Program-made: the position numbers and the translations under genes
DNA from: VRUE01 sp963702955
GTDB lineage: Bacteria; Actinomycetota; Thermoleophilia; Solirubrobacterales; 70-9
Direction: 5' to 3'
Assembly (NCBI GenBank): GCA_963702955.1
Contig: OY969774.1
Location: forward strand, 992,001-1,056,000
Length of the DNA: 64,000 bases
Part shown: piece by piece, positions 9,566 to 18,326 of the stretch
How positions within the stretch are numbered: position 1 is the first letter of the stretch
How the letters are laid out: every line of letters starts with the position of its first letter
Notes under the pieces: model-generated
Told to the model about the DNA's origin: nothing
The model's database searches: none
The model's input: the letters and a program-made list of their open reading frames with translations, nothing else

Positions 9566-10066
9566 ATGAGCGTCATCGACGACCTGCTCGACTGCAACCG
9601 CCGCTTCGCCGAGTCGCTGCCCGCCAGGCACCTCGACGTCCAGCCAAGCCGCCGGCTGGCGATCGTCACCTGCATGGACTCGCGGCTCGACGTCTTCGCG
9701 GCGCTCGGCCTCGGCGACGGCGAGGCGCACGTCCTGCGCAACGCCGGCGGCGTGATCACCGACGACGTGATCCGCTCGCTGGCCGTCTCGCAGCGCAGGC
9801 TCGGCACCGAGGCGGTGATGCTGATCCACCACACCGACTGCGGCATGCAGAAGATCAGCGACGACGGCTTCCGCGCCGAGCTGAAGGAGGCGACCGGCGT
9901 CTCCCCCAGCTTCGCGATCGAGTCCTTCGCCGACGTCGACGCGGACGTCCGCCAGTCGATCCTCCGCGTCCGCCGCTCGCAGTTCCTGCCCCACCGCGAC
10001 CAGGTGCGCGGCTTCGTCTACGACGTCGACACGCACCGGCTGCACGAGGTCGAGACGGACGAGTAA
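9566..10066 (+). CDS. Beta-class carbonic anhydrase
   Basis: 166 aa. It interconverts CO2 and bicarbonate in the cytoplasm using zinc held by C36 (TCMDSR), H89 and C92 (HHTDCGM). D38 and R40 form the conserved Asp/Arg dyad. The length matches the short mycobacterial-type beta carbonic anhydrases. The ATG start at 9566 sits 26 bases after the preceding gene. The next gene begins 20 bases downstream in the same direction. Confidence 0.93.
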   Translation: MSVIDDLLDCNRRFAESLPARHLDVQPSRRLAIVTCMDSRLDVFAALGLGDGEAHVLRNAGGVITDDVIRSLAVSQRRLGTEAVMLIHHTDCGMQKISDDGFRAELKEATGVSPSFAIESFADVDADVRQSILRVRRSQFLPHRDQVRGFVYDVDTHRLHEVETDE

Positions 10067-10086
10067 GCAGCGCGTACTCTTTCCGC

Positions 10087-11670
10087 GTGTCCAAACCGGC
10101 CAGTCGCGTCCTCTCCGCCTCGCAGATGGCGACGCTGGCCGCGCACGGCGAGGAGCGGGCGGCGGCGGTCGGCGAGACTCTGTTCCAGGTCGGCGACGCG
10201 ACCTATCAGTTCATCGCGATCCGCGAGGGCGAGGTGTCCGTGACCGACCCGGCGGGACACGAGATAGTCCGCCACGGCGCCTCCGGGTTCCTCGGCGAGA
10301 TGAACCTGCTCTCCGGGCAGACGGTCTTCCTCACCGCGGTCGTCACCGAGCCGGTCCGCTACATAGCGGTCGACCGCGAAGAGCTGCGACGGCTTCTGTT
10401 CGACGACGGCTCGCTCTCCGACCTGCTGCTCTCGGCCTTCGTCGAGCGGCGCGAACTGCTCCAGCAGCAGGACGGGGTCGGGATCGAGATCGTCGGCCCG
10501 CGCGATTCGACCGAGGTCCGGCGCCTGCTCGAGTACGCGAAACGGCTGCGTCTCCCCTACTCCTGGGCCGACCCGGCCGAGAGCGAGGAGGCGGCGGCCA
10601 CGGTCGCGCGGCTCGACAGCGCCGAGATCCCGCTCGTTCGCCTTCCCGGCGGACCGGAGCTGCGCCGGCCGAGCAACGGAGAGCTCTCGCGGGCGCTGGG
10701 GATCGGGCTCGAGCTGGGCGAGCGCGAGGAGGTTGACCTGCTGGTCGTCGGCGGCGGCCCGGCCGGGCTCGGGGCCGCGGTGTACGGCGCCTCGGAGGGC
10801 CTCGACACGCTGCTGATCGACGGCACCGCGCTCGGCGGCCAGGCGGGCACCTCGCGGCGGATCGAGAACTATCTCGGCTTCCCGGCCGGGATCAGCGGCT
10901 CCGAGCTGACCAGCCGCGCGGTCTCCCAGGCGCGCAAGTTCAGCGCCCGCACCGCGACGCCATATCGCGCCGAGGCACTCGAACCCGGCTCCGACCGCCA
11001 CCGGGTCCGGCTCGACGACGGCACCGAGATCGCGGCGAGGGCGGTCCTGCTCGCGACCGGCGCCGAATACCGGCGCCTGCCGGTGGCCGATCTCGACCAG
11101 TACGAGGGGATCAGCGTCTTCTACGCCGCCGGCCCCCCGGAGGCGCATCTCTGCGGCGCCCAGCGGGTAGGCGTCGTCGGCGGCGGGAACTCGGCCGCTC
11201 AGGCAGCAGTCTGGCTGGCGCGCGGGGGCGCCCTGGTGACCCTCCTGCACCGCCGTGCCGACCTCAGCGAGACGATGTCCAACTACCTGATCGAGGAGCT
11301 GGAGCGCTACGGCGTCGCCGTGCGCGACCGCAGCGAAATCGCCGCCCTGCACGGCGAGGACGACCGCCTCGACGGCATCACCCTGACCGACGGCGCGCAG
11401 CTTCCGATCTCGTTCCTCTTCTTCTTCCTCGGGGCCTCGCCCTGCACCGAGTGGCTCGGCGACGTCGTCGCCCGCGACGAGAAGGGCTTCGTCCTCACCG
11501 GCGCCGACGCGGGCGCCGACGGACTGCTCGAAACCAGCGTCCCCGGCGTCTACGCCGCCGGCGACGTCCGCGCCGGCTCGATCAAGCGCTGCGCGACCGC
11601 CGTCGGCGAGGGCGCAACCGTGGTCCGCTTCGTCCACGAGCACCTCGCCTCCACCGCCGCCCGGCGCTGA
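10087..11670 (+). CDS. Cyclic-nucleotide-binding / thioredoxin-reductase-like flavoprotein
   Basis: 527 aa with three parts. Residues about 10-115 are a cNMP-binding fold (FIAIREGEVSVTD, GFLGEMNLLSGQ). Residues about 130-205 look like a thioredoxin/glutaredoxin-type fold without a CxxC. Residues 218-527 are a thioredoxin-reductase-like FAD/NAD(P)H domain (VVGGGPAGLGAAVYGAS, VGVVGGGNSAAQAA, GVYAAGDVR). The redox CxxC of true TrxB is absent, so it is unlikely to reduce thioredoxin directly. The architecture suggests an NADPH-dependent oxidoreductase gated by a nucleotide signal, which is inference. Start is GTG 10087. Confidence 0.88.
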   Translation: MSKPASRVLSASQMATLAAHGEERAAAVGETLFQVGDATYQFIAIREGEVSVTDPAGHEIVRHGASGFLGEMNLLSGQTVFLTAVVTEPVRYIAVDREELRRLLFDDGSLSDLLLSAFVERRELLQQQDGVGIEIVGPRDSTEVRRLLEYAKRLRLPYSWADPAESEEAAATVARLDSAEIPLVRLPGGPELRRPSNGELSRALGIGLELGEREEVDLLVVGGGPAGLGAAVYGASEGLDTLLIDGTALGGQAGTSRRIENYLGFPAGISGSELTSRAVSQARKFSARTATPYRAEALEPGSDRHRVRLDDGTEIAARAVLLATGAEYRRLPVADLDQYEGISVFYAAGPPEAHLCGAQRVGVVGGGNSAAQAAVWLARGGALVTLLHRRADLSETMSNYLIEELERYGVAVRDRSEIAALHGEDDRLDGITLTDGAQLPISFLFFFLGASPCTEWLGDVVARDEKGFVLTGADAGADGLLETSVPGVYAAGDVRAGSIKRCATAVGEGATVVRFVHEHLASTAARR

Positions 11671-11738
11671 GCGGCTACCACTGACCTGCCCCCGGGAGCC
11701 GAAACCCTCCCCCCTGCCGGCGCGCAGATCTCAGCGAA

Positions 11739-12308
11739 TCAGACGAGCAGGCCGACCAGGAGGAGCACCACTCCGGCGCTCGCCGCGGCGCCGCCGGCAC
11801 CGAGCAGCCAGCGCCGCCCGGAGATGATCGAGACCGAGGCCAGCACGATCCCGATCTCCAGACCAACCTCGGCCAGCTCGTACTCGATGTGCTGCGTGTT
11901 GGCGTCGTCGACTTCGCTTTCGCGATCGCGGATCTCCGCCTGCAGGCGGAGGTCGGCCGGCTGCAGGTCGCGCACCAGGCGAGCCTCGTGGCGCTCGGCC
12001 TCGGCGCCGGCCTGCCCGGCGCGCGCGCTGCCGGCGCCGAGGACCCGCAGCATCGTCGCGTCGCCCTCGGCGACGTCGGCCTTCACCCGGTTGCTCTCCA
12101 GCCGGGCCGAGGCGTCGGCGCGGTGGGTCTCGCCGGTGATCACCTCCTTCACCGCCTCGTTGGAGAGGAAGGTCGCCACCGCGAGCAGGGCCGCCATCAC
12201 CGCGACGGCCATCGCCGCGTTGCGGCCGTGATGCAGCCTCGGAGGATCCTCGTCCGTCGCCACGCGGTGCCCCTGCTCGAACCGCTCGAATGACCGGTGG
12301 GCCTCCAC
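11739..12308 (-). CDS. DUF4337-like membrane protein
   Basis: 189 aa. One membrane segment near residues 33-50 (MAVAVMAALLAVATFLSNEA), a long charged helical region rich in Ala/Glu/Arg (about 60-135), then two C-terminal membrane segments (LEIGIVLASVSIISG, WLLGAGGAAASAGVVLLLVGLLV). This layout matches DUF4337 proteins, whose role is unknown. The start is GTG 12308, 19 bases downstream of the YVTN propeller gene stop on the same strand, so it may be the last gene of the surface-protein cluster. Confidence 0.65.
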   Translation of the reverse strand: MEAHRSFERFEQGHRVATDEDPPRLHHGRNAAMAVAVMAALLAVATFLSNEAVKEVITGETHRADASARLESNRVKADVAEGDATMLRVLGAGSARAGQAGAEAERHEARLVRDLQPADLRLQAEIRDRESEVDDANTQHIEYELAEVGLEIGIVLASVSIISGRRWLLGAGGAAASAGVVLLLVGLLV

Positions 12309-12327
12309 GATCCGGGGTTCCTGCCGG

Positions 12328-13929
12328 CTAGCGGCGAATCAGCTTCAGCGCCTTGGCCATCGTGCGAGCCTTGCCGCCGGTCGGCGTGAAGGTGACGCGG
12401 ACCTTGACCTTGGCGTGATGGCGGTGCTTGAGCGCCTTGTTCAGCCTGATCTTCGGCCGCACGGTGAGGAAGGTCGATCCGGCTTTGGTCGTCTTGTGCT
12501 GCGCATACCGGACCTTCTTCCCCTTGAGGACGAGCAGGCCGGGACCGGGAACCTTGATCTGAAGCCTGGCGGTGCCGTTGCGGCGGTTGCGCTTGATCTT
12601 GCCGAACCTGAAGCGGTTGGAGGGGTATGAGACGGTGACGGCCTGAGTCTTGACCGCGACCGCCGATCCGTTGCAATAGGCGGTCTGGCCGGTGAACACG
12701 AAGCCGATCGAACAGCCTTCGGCGTCGGTCACCTTCAGCGTCGCCAGGTAGGTTCCGGGGGCTTTGTAGGCATGGGAAACGAGTGGGCCGGCGTCGAGGG
12801 CCGACTGGCCGTCGCCGAAGCTCCAGTCGTAGCGCACGGTCGAGCCGTCCGGATCGGTGGACGTGGAGCCGTTGAAGGCGAGGGGAGAGCCGACCAGCGG
12901 GGCACCGCCGACCGCGAAGGAGGCAGCCGGCGGTTGATCGGGTTGGATCGCGATCTGCCATGGGCCACCGGCAACCGAGATCGGGGAGCCGACCTGGTTG
13001 GTCTGGGTGTTGATCACCGAGACGGTGTCTTCTTCTTCGTTGGTCACGTAGGCGGTCTTGCCGTCGGGGGTTATCGCGATACCGGTCGGTCCTTCGCCGA
13101 CCGGGATCGAGGAGCCGACGACCTGGTTGGTCTGGGTGTCGATGACCGAGACGGTTTCTCCCCCCTCGTCGACCACGTATGCGGTCTTGCCGTCGGGGGT
13201 TATCGCGATACCGGTCGGTCCTTCGCCGACCGGGATCGAGGAGCCGACGACCTGGTTGGTCTGGGTGTCGATGACCGAGACGGTGCCTTCCTCACTGGTC
13301 ACATATGCGGTCTTGCCGTCAGGGGTTATCGCGATGGCGAATGGGTGGGGGTCGACTGGGATCGGGAGGCCGACGACCTGGTTGGTGGCGGTGTTGATGA
13401 CCGAGACGGTGCCTTCGCCGTAGTTCGCCGTGTAAGCGGATTTTTCATCGGGGGTTATCGCGATGCCAATGGGATCGGTGCCTACAGAGATAGGAGAGCC
13501 GACCTGGTTGGTCTGGGTGTTGATCGCAGAAACGGTGCCTTCGCCTTCGTTGGCGACATAGGCGGTTTTGCCGTCCGGGGTTATCGCGATTCCGGCCGGC
13601 CCTTCGCCGACCGGGATAGGAGAGCCGACCTGGTTGGTCTGGGTGTTGATCGCAGAAACGGTGCCTTCGCCGTAACTGGCCACGTAGATGGTCTTGCCAT
13701 CGGGGGTTATCGCAATTGCTTCGGGTTCTTCGCCGACCGGGATCGGGTTGCCTACGACCTGGTTGGTGGCGGTGTTGATGACCGAGACGGTGCCTTCGTC
13801 GTAGTTCACCGTGTACGCGTAGCGGGCGAGCGCGCTCGGCGCGAGGATCGCCAGCGCAAAGACCGCGAGGCCCGCGGCGAGCAGAACGGAGCGAAGGCGA
13901 TTCCTCGTCGACAAAGACATCTCAGGCAT
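12328..13929 (-). CDS. Secreted YVTN-repeat beta-propeller protein with PKD domain
   Basis: 533 aa. Signal peptide at about residues 12-35 (LLAAGLAVFALAILAPSALA). Seven tandem repeats of about 42 aa follow (consensus TVSVINTxTNQV...IPVGEGPxGIAITPDGKTAYV), enough for a seven-bladed propeller. A PKD domain comes next (about 333-430, with YDWSFGDGQSA and SHAYKAPGTYLATLKVTD). The basic C-terminal domain (FRFGKIKRNRRNGTARLQI) resembles one I associate with Thermoleophilia surface proteins. The DNA of the repeats (about 12990-13800) is nearly identical between copies, implying recent duplication or gene conversion. The ATG overlaps the sulfatase stop by 8 bases. Confidence 0.88.
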   Translation of the reverse strand: MPEMSLSTRNRLRSVLLAAGLAVFALAILAPSALARYAYTVNYDEGTVSVINTATNQVVGNPIPVGEEPEAIAITPDGKTIYVASYGEGTVSAINTQTNQVGSPIPVGEGPAGIAITPDGKTAYVANEGEGTVSAINTQTNQVGSPISVGTDPIGIAITPDEKSAYTANYGEGTVSVINTATNQVVGLPIPVDPHPFAIAITPDGKTAYVTSEEGTVSVIDTQTNQVVGSSIPVGEGPTGIAITPDGKTAYVVDEGGETVSVIDTQTNQVVGSSIPVGEGPTGIAITPDGKTAYVTNEEEDTVSVINTQTNQVGSPISVAGGPWQIAIQPDQPPAASFAVGGAPLVGSPLAFNGSTSTDPDGSTVRYDWSFGDGQSALDAGPLVSHAYKAPGTYLATLKVTDAEGCSIGFVFTGQTAYCNGSAVAVKTQAVTVSYPSNRFRFGKIKRNRRNGTARLQIKVPGPGLLVLKGKKVRYAQHKTTKAGSTFLTVRPKIRLNKALKHRHHAKVKVRVTFTPTGGKARTMAKALKLIRR

Positions 13930-15535
13930 TGGTGGTCCCTTTCAGCGGCTGCAGGCGGGTCTTTTCGACCCTGGCGAGCTTGCGTTTCAGGCGCTGGAAC
14001 TGCCTCTCCTGCGCTTCCGTGCGTTCGTAGCCCTTGTAGGCGAGGTTCTTCTTCTCCAGCGGGTCCGTCTTCAGGTCGTACATCTCCCACTGCGGGCGCT
14101 TGCGCCCTTCGACGTCGTGGTACTTGGCCAGCTTCCAGCGGCCTTCGCGGATGCTGACGATGTGGTTCGGCGGTTTCGGGTAGGGGCCGCTGGCCTGGCC
14201 GGACTGGTAGTCGTCGTAGGTGAAGACGACGTAGTCCTGGACCGGCTTCGCGGTCGAGGGGTGGAGGACGAGCTTGGAGTAGTCGACCCCCTCCCAGTCG
14301 GCGCGGGCCTGCTTCGGCGCTCCGGCGAGGCTGGCCAGCGTCGGCAGGAAGTTGACGTGGGAGACCAGCGCGTCGCTGCTGAGCGGCCGCGGGAAGAGCC
14401 TCGGGTTCGAGTAGACGAGCGGGATCCGCGTCGACTCCTCGTAGAAGTTGAAGTTCTTCTGCCGCAAGCCGCCGTGGGCGAGGCCCATCTCGCCGTGGTC
14501 GGCGGTGCGGACGATCAGCGTCTCGTCGAGCAGGCCGGTCTGTTCGAGCTTGTCGAGGACGTTGACCAGGTAGCTGTCGGAGGAGCGCATCAGGTTGCCG
14601 TAGAAGTTCAGGTAGCTGCGCTTTTGGGCGGCGTTTTTGGGCTTCCCGGTGAGGTTGAAGATCCGCAGGAATTCTTCCTGGACCGTGGGCTTGGTCGAGA
14701 GGTCTTCTTCGTTGGTCTCCGGCGTCTGGATGCTGCCGTCCAGCCAGGAATCGTCATAGCCCGCTTCTTCGAAGGTCCTGCTCGGGTAGAAGAGGACGTC
14801 GTGCGGGTTGACCAGCGAGATCACCATGAAGAAGGGCTGCTCCTTGGCCGCGGTCGAGCTGAGGTACTGGAGCGCCCCTTCGGCCGCCCCTTCGCCGACC
14901 GAGTCGATGAAGCGCCCGTCGTTGTCGGGGAAGCCGCCGCCGGCCTCGGGGACGGTCTGGTTGGCGCCGGCGTCGGGCGGGTTCCAGCGCAGGAAACCGT
15001 ACTTTTCGAGGTCGGCCGGGACGGCGTCTTCCTTCTTCGCCGGCTTCGAGCAGTGCCACTTGCCCTTGTAGACGACGTTGTAGCCGGCCGCTTTCATCAC
15101 CGTCGCCGGGTTCGCCAGGTCGGTCGGCAGTTCGACCTGCGGATAGCCTTCTTCCACCGACATGTCTTCCTCGAGCGTGTACTTGACCCCGTGCTGGGCG
15201 GGGAAGTAGCCGCTCATCAGGGTCGAGCGCGCCGGCGAGCACATGCAGGCGTTGGTGAAGGCGCGTTCGAAGCTGAGGCCGTGCTGGCGCAGCCGCCTCA
15301 TCCCTGGCAGGTTCTGGCGCAGCCAGGCGGGCGGGAAGTGCTGGATCGCCCGTTCCTGGTCGGTGAGGAAGAGGATCACGTTCATCCCGGCGACGTCGTT
15401 CCGCTTCCCGGTCGCCGCCGCGAGCGCCCGCTCGACCCCGCCCTGGGACAGCAGCGCCGCCGCGGCGGCCCCCGCCCCGGTCCCGATCAGCTCCTTGCGG
15501 GTGAGCCCGCCCTGACGCTTGTCCGTTCGACTCAT
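13922..15535 (-). CDS. Exported sulfatase, type I (formylglycine-dependent)
   Basis: 537 aa, alkaline-phosphatase superfamily. The sulfatase signature C-S-P-A-R (C99-R103) marks the cysteine converted to formylglycine. Metal-site elements are LTDQE near residue 58 and TADHGEMG. The N-terminus TRKELIGTGAGAAAAALLSQG resembles a weak Tat signal (RK rather than RR) and implies export. The substrate is unknown. It is preceded by a propeller gene (ATGA overlap) and followed by the YVTN/PKD gene (8-base overlap), so these are translated together. An FGE-like secreted protein lies at the head of the cluster. Confidence 0.9.
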   Translation of the reverse strand: MSRTDKRQGGLTRKELIGTGAGAAAAALLSQGGVERALAAATGKRNDVAGMNVILFLTDQERAIQHFPPAWLRQNLPGMRRLRQHGLSFERAFTNACMCSPARSTLMSGYFPAQHGVKYTLEEDMSVEEGYPQVELPTDLANPATVMKAAGYNVVYKGKWHCSKPAKKEDAVPADLEKYGFLRWNPPDAGANQTVPEAGGGFPDNDGRFIDSVGEGAAEGALQYLSSTAAKEQPFFMVISLVNPHDVLFYPSRTFEEAGYDDSWLDGSIQTPETNEEDLSTKPTVQEEFLRIFNLTGKPKNAAQKRSYLNFYGNLMRSSDSYLVNVLDKLEQTGLLDETLIVRTADHGEMGLAHGGLRQKNFNFYEESTRIPLVYSNPRLFPRPLSSDALVSHVNFLPTLASLAGAPKQARADWEGVDYSKLVLHPSTAKPVQDYVVFTYDDYQSGQASGPYPKPPNHIVSIREGRWKLAKYHDVEGRKRPQWEMYDLKTDPLEKKNLAYKGYERTEAQERQFQRLKRKLARVEKTRLQPLKGTTNA

Positions 15536-16947
15536 CTGTTCCTCCGGAAGGTGTCAACGGCGTTGCTGCCGAACGACGTCGAGTAGAGATAGCGGCCGTC
15601 GGAGCTGAGCGCGATCGAGCTGACCCCGCGCAGCGCCCGGGCGCGCGTGCAGCCGGGGACCGAGCGCGGGGCGAGGCAGCCGGCGGCGGCGGGCTTCTGG
15701 GCGATCGCGCCGGATTCCCGGTTGCGGTCGAACACGTCGATGGCGCCGGTGAGGAAGGCGGCGGCGTAGACGCTGACGCCGCCCGGCGAGACGGCGATCC
15801 CCTCCGGCGCGCTCAGCGCCCTCCCGAACGAGCAGCCGACGGCGCGCAGCCAGACGAGGCAGCCCGCCGGGCCTTCCTTCTGCGCCAGGCCGGCGGCGGA
15901 GGTCGAGGGAGCGAACGTCGTGACGCTGTTGCTGAACAGCGAGGTCACGTAGAGGACGTCGTTGCCGGGACTGACCGCGACCGCGTTGGCGCCGTCGAGC
16001 TGGTCCCCGGTCGTGCAGCCCGCGAGCGGGCTGTTGACGATGCAGCCACTGCCGCCGGTCGCCTGCGTCAGGGCCCCGGTCGATGGGTCGCGCGTGAGCA
16101 CGGCAAGGGCGTTGGAGAGCGCCGAGGCGGCGTAGACGCTCGAGCCGTCGCGGCTGATCGCCAGCCCCTCCACGGCGCCGAGCGCGATGCCGCTCGCGCA
16201 ACCGCCCGTAGCCGCTTCGGCGATGCAGCCGGCGCTGCCGGCCGGCTGCGAGAGCGCGCCGGTTTTCGGGTTGCGGGCGAAGACCGCGACCGCGTTGCCG
16301 AAGAACGAGCCGGCGTAGACGTTCGCGCCGTCGGGGCTGATCACGACCACGTCGGGGCCGAGCAGCGCCCGGCCGGCGGCGCAGCCGGGGAGCGGCAGCG
16401 CCGAGATGCAGCCGGCGGCGCTGGGCGGAAGCTGGCGCAGCGCGCCGGTTTTGGGGTTGCGGAGGAAGCTGACGATCGCGTTGCTGCCGCGGGAGGTCGC
16501 GTAGACGTTGCGGCCGTTGGGGCTGAGCGCGACCGAATTCGCGCCGTCGAGGCCGACGGCAGGGGCGCAGCCGCCGGCGCCGCCCGAGGCGATGCAGCCC
16601 GCGGCGCCCTTCCCCTGCGTGAGCGTGCCGGTGCGCGCGTTGCGGGCAAAGATCGCGATCGCGTTGCTGCGCGAGGAGGCGACGTAGACATTGCGGCCGT
16701 TGGGGCTGAGCGCGATCGCCCGCGATCCCATGAAGGGGCCCGGACCCTCGAGCGCGCGGGCGGTGCCGCAGCTAGGGGGCGCTTTGGAGCCGCCGACCAG
16801 GCAGCCGCGCGCGCCGGGGAGCTGCGTCAGCGTGCCGAGCGCCTGCAGCGGCCGGGGTCCGTGCCGCGCGGGCGGGGCGGCGGGCGCAGCCGCCGGCAGC
16901 GCCAATGTCGCGAGCAGCGTGAGGGCGGCGAGAGCACGAGAGACCAT
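15532..16947 (-). CDS. Secreted lactonase-fold beta-propeller with one Cys pair per blade
   Basis: 471 aa. Signal peptide (LAALTLLATLALPAAAPAA). Seven repeats each carry SPNGRNVYVxSxxSNAI and a cysteine pair. Six pairs are spaced C-x8-C and the first is C-x10-C. This regular pattern in an exported protein suggests one disulfide clasp per blade (inference). Similar repeats occur in the lactonase-type seven-bladed propellers, but no catalytic residues can be assigned, so a binding or adhesive role is equally possible. The stop overlaps the sulfatase start as ATGA; the FGE-like gene is 55 bases upstream. Confidence 0.85.
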   Translation of the reverse strand: MVSRALAALTLLATLALPAAAPAAPPARHGPRPLQALGTLTQLPGARGCLVGGSKAPPSCGTARALEGPGPFMGSRAIALSPNGRNVYVASSRSNAIAIFARNARTGTLTQGKGAAGCIASGGAGGCAPAVGLDGANSVALSPNGRNVYATSRGSNAIVSFLRNPKTGALRQLPPSAAGCISALPLPGCAAGRALLGPDVVVISPDGANVYAGSFFGNAVAVFARNPKTGALSQPAGSAGCIAEAATGGCASGIALGAVEGLAISRDGSSVYAASALSNALAVLTRDPSTGALTQATGGSGCIVNSPLAGCTTGDQLDGANAVAVSPGNDVLYVTSLFSNSVTTFAPSTSAAGLAQKEGPAGCLVWLRAVGCSFGRALSAPEGIAVSPGGVSVYAAAFLTGAIDVFDRNRESGAIAQKPAAAGCLAPRSVPGCTRARALRGVSSIALSSDGRYLYSTSFGSNAVDTFRRNR

Positions 16948-17002
16948 CGCCGCCGACCCTATACCGGTCTGCCGGACGCGTCGAGCGAGCGGCCCCCGGG
17001 TC

Positions 17003-18229
17003 TCAGCGCACGTTCGGCTTCAAATCGCCGAGCACGCCGATGCGGAAGCCCAGCCACGGGTAGGTGGCGGTGAAGAAGGCGTTGTCCTGCGGCTGCGGCC
17101 CGATCGCCGAGAGCCAGAGCTGGTAGGCGGGGGCGTTGGCGATGCCGCCGTGCAGCCGTCGCCAGACCCGGCCGGGGCCGCCGCGGCCGCTCGGCGGGGC
17201 GGTGATCGTGTCGGTCCACTCGACCGCGTTGCCGCCCTGGTCGAGGGTCCCCCAGGGAGAGGTGGTTCCCGCCTGGCCGACCGTGCTGAGGCTGCCCTGG
17301 TAGGCCGCGGCGTAGGTCATCGGTTCGATCCCGAAGGGGTTGACGCTCGCGCAGGCTTCCGGGGCCTGCGACGCCGGGCACCAGCTCGGGGCGGCGACGT
17401 CGGAGGCGTGGTAGGTGGCCAGCGGCCGGGGCCCGGCGTTGGTGACGTCGCCGGTCGTCGGGTTCAAGGTCGTCGGCGCCGGGGCGGTCGCGGTTTCGTC
17501 GCCGAACACGCCCGGGTTGGTCGGATACTTCCAGTAGGAGAAGGTGCCGTGGCCGCTCGGGTCGTAGTAAGCCGCCTTGATCCACTCGTTCTGGCTGGGG
17601 ATGACGAAGCCCGACTTGCGCGAGCGGGTCATCGCCCGCACCTTCATGTCGTACATCCCCTGCTCGGTGTGGCGCGAGAGCCGCACCCGGTAGGTGACGT
17701 AGCGGAAGCCGCCTTCGCTGCTCGCCTGCTTGGAGAGCAGGCGGCCGTTGTAGAGCGAGTTGTCGAAGCGCGCGACGCGGAGGAAGTTGGCGAAGCCGTA
17801 GGGCTTGTCGGCCCATTCCGGCGCGGCGACGGTGTAGTGGCGCCCGCTCGCCGCGCCGGCGGAGAAGTCGATCTGCCCGTACTTGGGCCAGAGCGTGCCG
17901 CTCTCGTCGGTGCTGTACAGCCGGTGCCTGTTGCGGCCCGCCGGATCGGCGGTGTTGAGGAACGCCACCCACTGGCCGACGGTGACCTCGAGCCGGCCGA
18001 TGCCGTAGCGGTACCCGACCCCGCCGACTTCCTGGCAGGGGGGCTGGGTTTCGCCCGCGGCCGCACAGGATGGGTAGATGGAGTCGGTGAAGGGAACGAT
18101 CCCGACCGAGGGGTTCCCCGGGGCGCCGACCTTGACGGTCTGGAACGTCAGCACGGAGGGCGGCGGCGAGGCGACCGAGGCGGCCGGACCGGCGAGCGCC
18201 GCGACCGCGCCGACAGCCAGAGCGAGCAC
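17003..18229 (-). CDS. Secreted FGE-sulfatase/SUMF1-domain protein
   Basis: 408 aa from GTG 18229. An in-frame CTG at 18244 would add RNRLV and give a better positively charged signal-peptide n-region. The signal peptide is LALAVGAVAALAGPAASVA. The formylglycine-generating-enzyme fold is shown by YGIGRLEVTVGQWVAFLN, VIPSQNEWIKAAYYDP, GNAVEWTD (about 333-340) and the terminal WLGFRIGV. Aerobic FGE needs two active-site cysteines in the C-terminal part; here the four cysteines lie elsewhere (YPSCAAAGETQPPC and PSWCPASQAPEAC). It is therefore probably not a classical FGE. It heads the sulfatase/propeller cluster. Confidence 0.85.
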   Translation of the reverse strand: MLALAVGAVAALAGPAASVASPPPSVLTFQTVKVGAPGNPSVGIVPFTDSIYPSCAAAGETQPPCQEVGGVGYRYGIGRLEVTVGQWVAFLNTADPAGRNRHRLYSTDESGTLWPKYGQIDFSAGAASGRHYTVAAPEWADKPYGFANFLRVARFDNSLYNGRLLSKQASSEGGFRYVTYRVRLSRHTEQGMYDMKVRAMTRSRKSGFVIPSQNEWIKAAYYDPSGHGTFSYWKYPTNPGVFGDETATAPAPTTLNPTTGDVTNAGPRPLATYHASDVAAPSWCPASQAPEACASVNPFGIEPMTYAAAYQGSLSTVGQAGTTSPWGTLDQGGNAVEWTDTITAPPSGRGGPGRVWRRLHGGIANAPAYQLWLSAIGPQPQDNAFFTATYPWLGFRIGVLGDLKPNVR

Positions 18230-18326
18230 GAGGCGATTGCGCAGTGCACCGTGCGCTCTGGAGCGGTTCGCGATGCTGCCCTATCGACCCGGGCACGAAA
18301 TGCTTGAGCGGAGCGAGGCGCCGCCC

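Noticed and set aside
10087..11670. Annotation as thioredoxin reductase TrxB
   Set aside because: The CxxC redox pair is missing and extra sensor domains are present; the genuine trxB with CGVC is at 61787-62797.
12990..13800. Regularly spaced repeats considered as CRISPR-like
   Set aside because: They are in-frame codons for 42-aa propeller blades, about 126 bases apart with coding sequence between; no spacers and no cas genes.
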